From Krasilnikovozyma curviuscula (taxonomy: Eukaryota; Basidiomycota; Tremellomycetes; Cystofilobasidiales; Mrakiaceae): DNA of 10,069 nucleotides. Both the position numbers and the translations under genes were made by a program. The notes under the pieces were generated by a model. That model was not told the DNA's origin. It saw only the letters and a program-made list of their open reading frames with translations, and did not search any database. Shown here in pieces: positions 1-9,272 of the stretch (position 1 is the first letter of the stretch; each line of letters opens with the position of its first letter). Where the stretch lies: the NCBI GenBank assembly GCA_014825775.1, contig MVAQ01000386.1, forward strand, positions 1-10,069, given 5' to 3'.

Positions 1-38
<38 letters not shown>
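1..38. repeat. (CT)19 microsatellite
   Basis: Nineteen uninterrupted CT dinucleotides open the window and continue as a looser pyrimidine-rich stretch to about position 60. On the plus strand it lies just upstream of a plausible 3' splice site (CCGCAG ending at 94). It may therefore be part of the polypyrimidine tract of an intron in the first gene, or of its 5' UTR. It is cut by the window edge, so its full length is unknown. Confidence 0.95.
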
Positions 39-40
<2 letters not shown>

Positions 41-94
41 CTTTGCTCTTCTTCTCTATTCTGTCGAACATCAAATTCAAAAGTCTTACCGCAG

Positions 95-690
95 CACCCC
101 TCCGCATCGTCGACATCTGTCCCTACTTCCTCTGCCGAGTCTGAAGTAGCGTCGATTCCAACAGGGAAGAATGTTGAAGCAGCTTTGATGAAGTATGTTC
201 ATTTAGTCAGATTCTTCCGCTGCATCCTACGTGTATTGAACGAGCAACGAGGTCGCTGACACGCTCTCGATTCTGTTTACATTATTTTAGCAATAATCGC
301 GTCCCACTGATTGCAGGCTTGCTCGCCGGTGTCCTCGCGCTGCTGATGATCGTCGCAATGGCCTTCATTTACAATTCCAACCAGAAGAAGAACAACAGCA
401 GACGTATAGAAGCTGAGCGCCAACAGGAAGCAGATCGTGTCAGCCGGTTGCAGAGACTTAAGCCGTCGCTTGGCGCCAGGACGAACCATCATACTTCTTC
501 GACACCTTCGCACCACTCTTTCTCGCACAATTCCCACTCTCACTATCACGCTCATTCATCATCGATATCTGCTGAGGAGAAGGTCAAGGAATGGAGCGAA
601 GACGTCGTCACCCTTGCCGGAGATGTCCAGGCTAAGAGGAAGGGTAGCGATGTGAGCTCCGGGAGCGGCCAGAGGACTTCTACAGAGTAA
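95..690 (+). CDS. Single-pass membrane protein with His/Ser-rich tail, 3' part (partial)
   Basis: Partial gene: two exons are visible, 95-192 and 291-690, joined across a 98-bp intron (GTATGT...TTTTAG) whose phase fits. The frame stays open upstream of 95 but has no ATG, so the start lies outside the window. The 95 boundary assumes a splice acceptor CCGCAG. The visible 165 residues begin with a Ser/Thr/Pro-rich stretch (SSTSVPTSSAES). They continue with one hydrophobic span of about 24 residues (bases 301-372, VPLIAGLLAGVLALLMIVAM...) and then a basic, Gln/Arg/Glu-rich juxtamembrane stretch. A His/Ser-rich segment (SHHSFSHNSHSHYHAHSSS) and a charged end follow, with stop TAA at 688-690. An outside Ser/Thr-rich part, one membrane span and a basic inner flank resemble fungal cell-surface sensors of the MID2/WSC kind. 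That is resemblance of layout only; I do not recognise the family. Confidence 0.65.
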
Positions 691-1145
691 GATCACTTAG
701 AGTGGTTACGGCATGGTATTTTGACACACCCTTTGCGGAGCGGGTGTTTATTGGAGCCCTTTTCTGGTTTTATTTTCAGGTTTTTGTTGTTTCTATGGTT
801 TTTACTCCTACTCCTATTTCACTTCATAATGGATTATTTGCGTCTTCTCGTCCTCATAACATGAATAAATACAGTTCCTGCTGGCAGTCAACCTAACGCT
901 CTACTCCATAGATATGAGTTACAAAGTAATTTGACCTTTCGGTAATCACTGAAGAGTGGCGACACCCGGCTTCCGCCCAAGAGGGAATGGGGATGCTTTC
1001 AACCTCAGACTTTCAAGTGCTCCCCAACCAGACCATTCACCTTCATGTAAAGTGAAATTACAAAAAACGTTAAAGTCACCCCCACTCCCATAGTCCAACC
1101 TTCTACCTTGATTTCGCACCCTCCTTCCCGCCTCCAAAAAGGAAG
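691..1145. other. Intergenic: 3' UTR of membrane protein and promoter of F-box gene
   Basis: This 455-bp gap lies between two genes read in the same direction. The first 200 bases are T-rich and read as 3' UTR. From about 1060 to 1140 the sequence is C-rich and polypyrimidine-like (CCCCCACTCCCATAG, then CCTCCTTCCCGCC), as is common just upstream of fungal start codons. The ATG at 1146 sits in a good context (GGAAGATGG). I see no clear TATA box and no convincing gene. A minus-strand open frame at 946-1137 has no family signal. Confidence 0.5.
864..869 (+). terminator. AATAAA polyadenylation-type signal
   Basis: A canonical AATAAA lies 174 bases after the stop codon of the membrane-protein gene, in AT-richer sequence. 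It is the only such hexamer seen in that 3' region and is the likely 3'-end signal. Fungal polyadenylation signals are loose, so this is suggestive only. Confidence 0.45.
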
Positions 1146-2774
1146 ATGGAGTCGTTACCTCTCGAAGCAGTGAGGAATATCAACCAGTTCCTGCCACCTT
1201 CAGCCTTGGCGAGCTTAGCTCGGGTATCTTCCTTCTTCAACGCACCCTGTTCCGCCGATCTGTGGTCCGATATCTCGCTCTCGATTCCGTCATTCTGGTC
1301 CGCCAGCGTTCAACTCCAGTCTTTTCTACAGCTTGGCCTCAACTCATCTGCAGCTCTCAAGATCAGAGCCCTCAAAATAGAGATTGAAGACGACGTCAAG
1401 TGCACAGAATCTGCCAAGGACTCACTCGAAGAACAGGAAGACGTTGCTCTCACCGAACTGCTGCAAGAGGGACTCAATTTGGGTTTGGATGTCGAGGCTG
1501 AAGGCTTGGGTATCTTGAGTAGAGCAGAAAAGAGGAGACTCAAAGGGGCTCAAGAATGTGACAAGATTATTGAGAGTTTGAAGCTCATTATGAGGTGCGT
1601 TTACGATGAGCCTTCGACGCCGAAAGCAACCCTTCCCTCCGCATTCCCCTCACCTCATGCTTTGTTTCGTTGGTGATCTAGATCTGTTCCCAACCTTCTG
1701 GGTTTGGAGATCTCCTCATTTTATCTCCCAACGTCATCTCGCCCACTGCTTTCCCTCACGTTCATCCCTTTCCCTCCAACACTTCTATCACTCTCACTCA
1801 ACAATATATCTATCTCTCAGTCACATCTGTCCACTAAAATGGCCGGTATACCTCCCTTGCGCTCCCTCGTCCTAAATACTTGGGATGATGTAGCTCCTCA
1901 TTCCGCAGACGACCACGACGACGACGCCATCGACCCATTCTTCGACGAGTACGCCCTCTTGAGGCCATCGCACATCTTATTTCTTCCTGAGAAAGCTTTA
2001 ACAGATCTTCGAGCTTTCACTGGTGACGCGTCCAATCTGAAAACGCTGCTCTCAGGCAGCTCGAAACTGAGCTTCATCTCTGTTGAAATCCCACCGCGCC
2101 TGTCGTCTTCCTTGTCAACATCCACAACAGACATACAAGTGGTTTTGAACGCCTTAGAAGCGGCTGAAAATCCAATCAATCTGAGTCTGAGTGGATTGTC
2201 GGTGGAAAGTGTTGATGTAGGGCACTTGTTGGTGAACATTGGGAGCAGGACGTTCGGGTTGAAGAGTTTGAGCTTAGGCTTTGTATGTGAGATCCCGGAC
2301 CTGATGAATGAGTTGGTGAGCTGTATTCAACATTAGATGCTTTTCTGGAGCTCTCTTAACTCAAACCACAAACCTTGACTATAGACTAAATCTATTGCTG
2401 GCGCTTCACCGTCTCTGAAAGCACTCAAATCGCTCTCAGTGACGACTCGGAATGAAGAATCCACCCCGCTTATTCTCACTGTATCTCAAGCTTCAGTAAT
2501 CTCAAGGCTGTTTCCAAAGCTGACTAGTTTTAGTTTGGAAGCAACCACTTGGATTTTCACTCCCTCTCCAAAAGCGCGGAGAAAGACTTCGTCGGTATCG
2601 CAGCTTGGTCCGGTCAAGCTGGAGAGGGTATCATCCAGAGACGACAAGGGGAAAGGAAAGTCGTCGTCTGATAGGCCCGGGCTCAGTGAGCGAGACAAAG
2701 GATTTGAAAAAATGCGACGGGAGGCTAGCCAAGTGATGGCTAGACGAGGAAGCGAAGATATATTCGCCGCCTGA
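1146..2774 (+). CDS. F-box protein with leucine-rich-repeat-like segments
   Basis: Three exons, 1146-1594, 1682-2315 and 2385-2774, encode 490 aa. Introns are 1595-1681 (GTGCGT...CTAG) and 2316-2384 (GTGAGC...CTATAG), and both keep the frame. Residues 1-45 match an F-box: LPLEAVRNINQFLPP, then ASLARVSSFFN, then the terminal LW. F-box proteins bind Skp1 and act as substrate adaptors of SCF ubiquitin ligases. The middle holds leucine-rich strands typical of FBXL-type binding regions, such as PNLLGLEISSF, PLLSLTF, PPLRSLVLNTW, LKSLSLGF and LKALKSLSV. They are irregular, so the number of repeats cannot be fixed. An Asp-rich insert (HSADDHDDDAID) sits at roughly residues 230-245. The C-terminus is basic and Ser/Lys-rich (DDKGKGKSSSD) and probably disordered. 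An alternative donor, GTATGT at 2283, is also in phase and would remove 11 residues; the later donor gives better leucine-rich-repeat spacing. The target is unknown. Confidence 0.82.
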
Positions 2775-2932
2775 GTGGGGGCTTACAAACTTGTTAATCA
2801 AATTGTAGATAATGGCGATGGCCTGAATAGGTGCGTAACATAACTTTTTTAGACGTTGTATGATGGAGGTCTCTGCGTTCATCCAATGGGTATGAATGCA
2901 TCACAGACGTCTTACTGGGATCAGAGTCGTAG

Positions 2933-5900
2933 TTAGGAAGAGGAGCAAAACTTGTTATAAAACTCGTCTAAACCATAAGGACGAACGTGTTCATAACTAG
3001 GCAGATGCACCGTAGCTACTCGTTTCAGTCGACCTATACCCTTGATGATCTCGGTAGGAGAACTTATGTGAAGGCTTGAACGTTCATGGTTTGACGATAG
3101 CGGTGTGGTTAGTCTCGAGCACCTTGTCTCCAATCCATTTTCAAATCAGAAACGCCTGTATGGTAATTTGGTGAAGCCGCTAGTGATGTCTCATACGTCT
3201 GGAGATGGCAGTTGCGTTGATGTTCATAGGGAGCATAGTCCGCAGATGGCTGAAAATTTACTATAGAGAATTCATCTGCAAGGCCATCTGACGAAATAAT
3301 AGCACTTCTTCTGACAAGTTCAGAGAGAATTTGGCTCTGTAACAAATGTCAAAGTGAGTATCCTCAGGGGAAGTTCAGAAAGGAAGACAACATCTGAGAG
3401 TAGAACCGTACGACACGAGCAGATCCAATAAAAGGCTCTAAGTCACGTAGTTTTCCAATCTCAGGAGATTGGAGAAATTGATCCAAGTTCATGACGGATA
3501 GTATCACCGCAGCTGAGAAGGGGTTGAGGTATGGGAATTGGGCCAGTGAAGTCTCATCCTATTTCAAATTTGGAAACGAGAGTTCAAGGGCTTCCAGAAA
3601 CTATCTTGAAGAACGATCAACACTCACTTCCTTTTCTTGTAATAGTGATTGGTGAAAGGATCCGTTGTGACAACCCAAAGAGCCTGCCCCCTCCCATTTA
3701 GCCAGCACTCTGACGATGCCTCCAACCTCCAGCCAGCCTTTACCAATCCAAACTTTGATTTGAGGGCCATTCTCAGATTGCATGGCAAGTCTACGTTTCA
3801 ACTTGCCCCAAGCAGCTTTGACGGGCGGCGTCCAATCTTCTCGGCATTCGTCTTCAGGTGGCGAGAAAAACACCAGATGAACTGAGTCGTACCGTCCTGA
3901 CTCCGAAGCAGAAGTCAGAGCCTCAAAAATACTTTGGACAACTCCAGGAAGATGTGACAAGTGATGGAGAATTAGGGATACAGTGGGCGAGACCACTAGA
4001 TCCATTGAAATGAAGCATTCACTGTCTCGTTCAGCGAGTTCAACGTTGAATTGGTCAAGAATTGAAAGAACTTCCCAAAAACATGGATCATATATACGAC
4101 AGTGCTTCGAAATAAGCGACAGGACTCACATTGTCTATTTTGGATGACTTTAACCCCCCCAATGACGCTGATACTGGTCAGCTCTGCTTGGGCAAGATGG
4201 TGAAGGGCATCTGTCATCTCTTTCGCATTCCTGAAGTGTTTATTTTGAACCTTGAGGGGAGAAAGGTTATTGAAGTGCTGTGAGGAGGAAGAGAAAGGAC
4301 TATTCAGAGGTCGCGGTTGAACCATTGACTGTTTACCACGAGCAGACAAAAATCCAGTAAGCAACATTGGAACTGTAAATAATGGTAACACTGAATTGTC
4401 TTGATTGTCAGATTCAAAGTGCTGTGTTTCTTGGTGAGACCCGGCTCCTACATCTGAATTAGGTGGATGTGAAGTTTCTTGGAATGAACATGAGGTATAC
4501 TGTAACGTTGATAAGCCAATGTTCGAGTCATGAAGATCAAGTCTCCCCGGTGAGAGTGTCTCGGACATTTCTCTATGGCTCTTTTCTTTAGGAATGTTGG
4601 TTTGGGGACTTCGTCGCTGCTGATCCGCAAAACTTGAGAAAAAGGGTGAGTGTGAAAAATCTTCTGTCCATCTTCTAACTCCTTGATACGTTCTTGTTGT
4701 TCGTATGTGAAGAGGAGTGCTGGGGATGGTTTCAATCTCGGTCTCCTTGACCGTCATCAGCCACTCATCTCTATGTCGTATTCTTTCACTCAACGACCAA
4801 TCTTGAAATTGCGGCTCATCTGATAGGGAATCCATAAGATGCGATGTTGCAGTGACACCTTTGAAAAACAGAGATTGTCGCTTTGAAAATTCTTGGCTGC
4901 TTCGAGATAGAGAGAGATTCAAGATGTCTTCGATACGTGATGCTTCGGAAATGGAGTCCTCCCATGGACTTATATAAGAATGAAAAGAAGTTGTATCAGT
5001 ATCAGATAAGTGAAAGAGTAAAGCTCACGTTACCTTCTAGGGAGGTCAATATTCAGAGCGGTCAGCCCAATTGCTGGCTGTGCCAACACTTTGTTACCTT
5101 CGTCGCTCATAGCTCTAATAAGATCTTTGTAACATTTCGGAATAGTGGCAGCTTGTCCAAAGAAGTATTCGGGATTCTCCAGATCGGGAACTACACAGAG
5201 AAGCTGTCAGGTGAGAATAGAATTTGAGCCCCTGAGCCAGATCTCTTCAGTAGTAGAACACACCGTTCAAGTTTTCAATACCAAAATCAACTAGTTTCTC
5301 TTCTTCGATCGGCTTCGAAGGAAAACCAGAACTAATATTCTTAAGAAGACCACTTAACTCATCATTATCATCGTCATCTTGCGCGAGGTGATAACATGGC
5401 CCCAAAGCTGAACACTCGGTATCATTTTCCTCAGTATGTCCTTCCGTAGGATTGAATCCAAACTCTTCAAGCATGTTCTTTATCCTGCTCGCTCTTTTTA
5501 AATAAAGACAGAGAGCCCACTCAAAACGATTTCATGCGCGCAGGTGCAAGCGAGCAGGCATTAAGACTCACTGTTCAAGGTGAGGTACATCGACTCCGCT
5601 TCGATCCCTCTCGGTAAAAATAGGTTCTTCCAACGCCAGATCTTTAGAGCCCAGCTTTCTCTTCTTCGATGCTCTATCTGTATTGCGTGCAGTGGGCGAC
5701 GAAAACGCAGGGGAAGGTGAACTCATCTCCTCTAATTCTCCGAGATCTGTGCTGAAATGGAAATGGCCGGGAGGGAGAATTTCGTTTAAAGAGGAAGGAT
5801 CCCGAAAGTTTGTAAGAAGTGGAGGAACCATTTCTGATTGATTAACAATCTCGACATAGCATTAGAAGTTTGAGAGCAAGACTGATGGAGACGCTGACCT

Positions 5901-7433
5901 ACGCAATCGATCGAACTCCAGCATAGTCACTATACCATTTTGAGTATTGCCCCAAACTGGCGCTTGCTCTTCTTCAGTTAGTTGCATCTTGATTTTACTC
6001 TGTGCGACGAACTTTTGTATGTCAGCTCGTGCTAAAGAACCGACAAGCTTGACATCATTGGTCGTGGCACCCATCATGAAGATATCATTGACTTCTTCTA
6101 CTTCGGTCTTGGGAGGAAAAGAATTGCCTAGCGGTGCTGGAACCTCGTTCAAGGGGAATAGCGGAGGCGAGATCAGATATGAGCTAAGTGACAAGCAATG
6201 TGGAGTGTCTTGTTCCTCATCTCGAAAAGACTCCTCACAAAGATTGAACGAAGCTTCTCCTTCGCTTCGGCTGAGATCGTGTCTGTCCATAAGCTTGAAT
6301 GAGGCTGATTTGAATATTCTCGAGACGGACGTGATGAGTCTTTGAAGAGACTGCAAGTCAGCCGATGAGAGATTGAGTTTGTATTTGGTATCGCTAGAAA
6401 AAAAAAAAAAAAAATCAGCATCGAAGTAGCGGCAAGACTCTATGAATCGAGCATAAGAGCGATCCTAACACGACATCTTGGACATCCAATGTATTCTCAT
6501 CTTGAAAAACAGGCGGCAGTTTCATATCGAACGGCAGAACATTCGCAGTCATGAGCTCATTCCAAATATTTGAAACCATACCACGATCGGGCAATATCCT
6601 CACTTCCTTTGTAATGGAGAGATTCTGGGATCCCTGCTTCGAGAATGGCCACGTAGAATAAGGAAAGCTTGGAGTTTCTCTAATAGCTTTCATAGTGAGG
6701 ATAGGGGAACAGGGGCGCTGCCATCTCGGTTGAATATATACTGAAAGAGAGCAACATAAAGAGAAAGCATCAGGCACTTTTTTCACTGCACGAAAATTCG
6801 AGACGACATTGAGATAAATGGAGTATCTCACTTACTTTCTTCTGCCTTTGACGCATTTAAATTGGCAATTATTCTAGTGTTGTCGTCAGTCAAGCAGCCT
6901 TCCATACCATAAGATCCACCATTGATGAAGATCTTCCTTAAATCCTTCAGCAAAGCCCAAGCTTCTTGATTCTTCAGTTTCCAAATCAAGTCGTTCCCCA
7001 AAACATGCTCAGCCGCCCATCTTAGGGAACCGTCCCTTTTGAGATCATTCTCACGCTCGCCAGAGCTGTATTCAAGGGGTAATGAGGGTCCTACTACACC
7101 TACCAAAGCTTCAAAGACTGCTTCGTCTGTTGCTTTGAGATGTTTGATAGTCGGAGCAAGGTCAGATGGGAGTAACGGGGACGACGTAGATGTTAAGAGA
7201 TCGTCTAAATAATGAGCAGTTGATATTGGCTTCAGGTACCCAGTCAGGAGCTACGATAGAAGATAGTGAAACATGAGCCAGGGAGTGGATGGTCAGTCGC
7301 GGCGTCAATTGTACAGTCGACTCACGCCCTGGACTTCGTTGAGTGTATATGCTTCATGATCGATACAGCAGTAGACTAAAACATACTCTCTCAATCCATC
7401 CAACCGGTCCTCTGAAAATGGATTTCTTGACAT
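2933..7433 (-). CDS. Large nuclear protein with inactive XPF-like C-terminus, possible SHOC1/ZIP2-type meiotic factor
   Basis: Exons in transcript order (high to low): 7433-7326, 7250-6836, 6740-6470, 6393-5903, 5833-5572, 5484-5264, 5190-5034, 4968-4130, 4025-3628, 3558-3412, 3336-3197, 3122-2933 (1,212 aa). Every intron is GT-AG, 65-104 bp, with matching phases. The start is the first ATG after an in-frame TAG. If exon 11 is read through instead of spliced at 3196 (GTATGA), the protein ends at 3109 with 1,178 aa. Residues 485-488 (KKRK) suggest nuclear import. Much of the middle is Ser/acidic and low in complexity. From about residue 922 a compact region begins (SECFISMDLVVSPTVSLILH, LPGVV, YDSVHLVFFSPP, RVLAKWEGAGS). 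Then, from 1055, comes a helix-hairpin-helix-like part (SLAQFPYLNPFSAAVILS, LRDLEPFIGSARV). This order matches XPF-family proteins, but the catalytic GDXnERKX3D is absent, as in SHOC1/Zip2, which pair with SPO16 on meiotic joint molecules. The gene model is good; the family call is inference at about 0.45. Confidence 0.72.
6398..6414. repeat. A17 homopolymer (T17 in the transcript) at a splice acceptor
   Basis: Seventeen consecutive A on the plus strand read as T17 in the minus-strand gene, directly before CTAG at its third intron's end (intron 6469-6394). A CTGAT branch-point-like element precedes the T run. It therefore serves as an unusually pure polypyrimidine tract. Such runs vary in length by slippage and are prone to sequencing error. 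Confidence 0.9.
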
Positions 7434-7732
7434 CACTCTTGGCTGTAAGTGGCTCCCCTAAAACTAAGAGAACTTCTTGTATGTACGCTGTGCGACAGAG
7501 GCAGGGGCTGGATAGACGCTTTGGTGCTGGTGTGTTGGGAAGAGAATATGCCAAGCTGATTTGGATTTGAAGATTCAAAAGTTGGGTGACAGTACATGGG
7601 TGGCATCGGAAGAAGGGCGCGCCCTGTCTTCATCTTGACCGTGTAGCTTCAGTAGCGTTCTCGTCTCCATCGCCTTATGACCATGCTTGTCACCCCATTA
7701 ATACCCTTTTCTCACTTGTCCATTACCTCAGC
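7434..7732. promoter_or_regulatory. Shared divergent promoter region
   Basis: These 299 bases separate the start codons of the minus-strand XPF-like gene (ATG at 7433) and the plus-strand mutarotase gene (ATG at 7733). Both 5' UTRs and any promoter elements must fit here unless an upstream non-coding exon exists. The plus-side flank is pyrimidine-rich (CCCTTTTCTCACTTGTCC) just before the mutarotase start. No TATA box or recognisable operator is visible. Open frames on both strands in this gap have no family signal. Confidence 0.5.
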
Positions 7733-8405
7733 ATGTCCGTCTTCCCAACAACCAATCAGGGTAAAAGAATCTGCCAAATGATCGCTGTTGACTCTAGCAG
7801 ACTCGAAGATTACAAAGAATGCCATCGAGCTGTGTTCCCAGGAGTCCTAGCTGCCCTGAAGAAAGCTCATGTTTTTGGTGAGGTTCTTTGTATCATTAAA
7901 CTAGTAGTTCTGTTTCGCATTTTTCGAGAGCTAAAGCAGCTTCCAACTCCACTGGCTGCTCTTTCGTGCAACCTCCCAGATTACTCGATTCATCTGTTCA
8001 ACCTTCCAGTCCATCCTTCTCCCTTCTTGGTAGCTCATATGAGAGTTAGTCTCAATGCTTTCCTACCATGCCTTCTGCCTGCAATTACACCTTACACTCC
8101 GCTCTTTCCCGCCTCTCTCTCCCGCCAGTACATGGGGAACGACTTCCAGAGGGACATGCAATCCATCGCAGATGACCCAGAGACTAAAAGATGGTGGGAT
8201 ATGGTAAGTTATTGACCCATAAATGCTGTAACTCATCTCGAAGGGCGATGCAAATCTCGTTTACCTCTGAAATTCTGTTCACAATTGCATCCTGACATCC
8301 AAGGTCGACCCAATGCAACAATCATTCATACCAGGCGCCGTTGGATCAGCATCTGGGCCGGGATGGTGGGTTGAAGGGGAGGAAGTTTTCCGATTAGAGG
8401 GTTGA
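7733..8405 (+). CDS. L-rhamnose mutarotase-family protein
   Basis: Four exons, 7733-7877, 7980-8044, 8129-8203 and 8304-8405, encode 128 aa. Introns are 7878-7979 (GTGAGG...CCCAG), 8045-8128 (GTTAGT...GCCAG) and 8204-8303 (GTAAGT...CCAAG), all phase-consistent. The family (RhaM, DUF718; dimeric alpha/beta barrel) interconverts the alpha and beta anomers of L-rhamnose. Landmarks appear in the family order: KRICQMIAVD; Y27 and H31 in the YxxxH helix (YKECHRAVFPGVLAALKKAH), which carries the proposed catalytic pair; DYSIHLF; FLVAHMRY; DPETKRWWDM; QQSFIPGA; and the end GPGWWVEGEEVFRLEG. Bacterial RhaM is about 104 aa, so this is a normal fungal length. One oddity is Phe35, where WP is more usual. 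The first ATG directly before the family core was chosen. No other rhamnose-catabolism gene is visible nearby. Family assignment is firm; the true sugar substrate is not shown. Confidence 0.93.
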
Positions 8406-8804
8406 TCATGATACTGGGAAGAGACTGTTTCTTTAGTTTTGACAGCTTCCTTGACAATGATGTAGAGTGAGTCAGAGCGTTGCATCAGATGAAAATCCCA
8501 AATGGATTCATCAGGTTTAAAACTTACGTTGTAAAGAGATTCTGCTCTAAGCTTGATAACCTCGCGGCTGGTTACACTGGCAATGATCAGTGAGGGCTGT
8601 CTGTAACAGACATGAGTAAGTTTGCAGAGACGACTATATGGCGCGGGGAGAAGTATGAACGGAAGAATACTGAAGAAGTTAGTGTTGAATGTGATGATGC
8701 TGCTGATCTAAATACCGACCGAAAGTGCGATGGACCAGATTTAAGAAAGAAAGCCAACGACAGCACATTAGAGTCCACCCCGGAAGCAGACTGAATGAGA
8801 TCAT
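8279..8804 (-). CDS. Possible two-exon antisense gene overlapping the mutarotase 3' end (uncertain)
   Basis: On the minus strand one frame is free of stops for 142 codons (8707-8279). The portion from 8600 downward reads like real protein (PSLIIASVTSREVIKLRAES, then SIWDFHLMQRSDSLYIIVKE). A splice acceptor TGTTACAG ends at 8601. A donor GTATTT at 8715 would join it in phase to an ATG exon 8804-8716 beginning MISFSLLPGW, giving about 137 aa. An alternative is a further intron starting at the consensus donor GTAAGT at 8527. I recognise no family. It overlaps mutarotase exon 4 in antisense, so its lower part may be a shadow, and a plus-strand 60-codon ORF (8612-8794) competes in the same place. 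TATATAA lies only about 5 bases before the ATG, which is too close for a promoter. It could also be a gene remnant. Confidence 0.25.
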
Positions 8805-8960
8805 CTTGTTATATAAGAGGAACACCGCCCGCCCAGTATGACAACACCCCCTAGAGGATTGAGTACGGTACAGCAGATATCGCTGAACCTTGCTGTGATT
8901 GCTTGGGCTTTGAGCAGATTTGAGTTTTTCAACGTCCCGCGGGAACTCGTTCGTTTTTTA

Positions 8961-9272
8961 CCCCATTCGCGAGATGCCGCCGCTCGCGAGAGAGATGTGT
9001 CAACGCATCAGTCTCGATTTTTCGCCACTGAAACATTTTTTATTTATTTTTTATTTATTTTTTGCTATTCTACTGGCAAGGGGAACGCTGTTACTTGCTT
9101 AGCGTCATTGAGCTCAATTTGATGTCACAACCAGATCCTCGCCCATTCTCAGAAAGCTGTTGAAATTACAAATTGTCATTTAGGTGATTTTGAATTTGGG
9201 GCCTTTTGGAAGCACTTTTGCAGAACCTTCCACCGATTCCTTTTGACGACCACTAAAGGACGTCAGCACATG
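8961..9272 (+). repeat. TCGCGAG repeat element, copy A (decayed)
   Basis: First of two direct copies. A 24-base stretch at 8967-8990 is identical to 9584-9607 in copy B; it is itself an inverted repeat, TCGCGAG at 8967-8973 and CTCGCGA at 8983-8989. Collinear similarity continues: GTCTCGATTTTTCGCCACTG matches the copy B hairpin, GGAACGCT matches GGGACGCT, GATGTCAC at 9121 matches 9724, and a 17-base identity at 9142-9158 matches 9754-9770. A last block (AACCTTCCACCGATT...CAGCACATG, 9224-9272) matches 9919-9968. Copy A lacks about 83 bases that copy B has and contains a TTTATT-rich run at 9039-9063. A 10-bp palindrome, TCCCGCGGGA (8935-8944), lies just upstream and may belong to it. No transposase or target-site duplication is seen. 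Confidence 0.8.

Noticed and set aside
277..555. 92-codon minus-strand frame opposite the membrane-protein exon
   Set aside because: It is the antisense shadow of the plus-strand exon, which has a matching splice site, a membrane span and a stop. The minus frame is basic and has no family signal.
1898..2239. 113-codon minus-strand frame within the F-box gene
   Set aside because: It lies wholly inside exon 2 of a gene with leucine-rich-repeat-like spacing; it is a shadow.
2283..2384. Alternative intron with the stronger-looking donor GTATGT at 2283 in the F-box gene
   Set aside because: It is in phase but would shorten the distance between LKSLSLGF and LKALKSLSV to about 18 residues. The donor at 2316 keeps a normal leucine-rich-repeat spacing of about 27-29. 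Not excluded.
4883..5227. 114-codon plus-strand frame
   Set aside because: It crosses an intron and two exons of the minus-strand gene and has no family signal.
5947..6345. 132-codon plus-strand frame
   Set aside because: It is opposite exon 4 of the minus-strand gene, whose exons join in phase on both sides; it is a shadow.
7354..7633. Minus-strand frames of 66 and 74 codons around the divergent promoter
   Set aside because: They lie in other frames than exon 1 (ATG at 7433), which alone joins in phase to exon 2 across the 7325-7251 intron.
8838..9122. 94-codon plus-strand ORF starting MTTPPRGLSTVQQI, with TATATAAG at 8810-8817
   Set aside because: It runs through repeat copy A, including the TTTATT run, and loses any protein character. 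The TATA-like word is only 21-28 bases before the ATG. Noted as a possible promoter-like coincidence.
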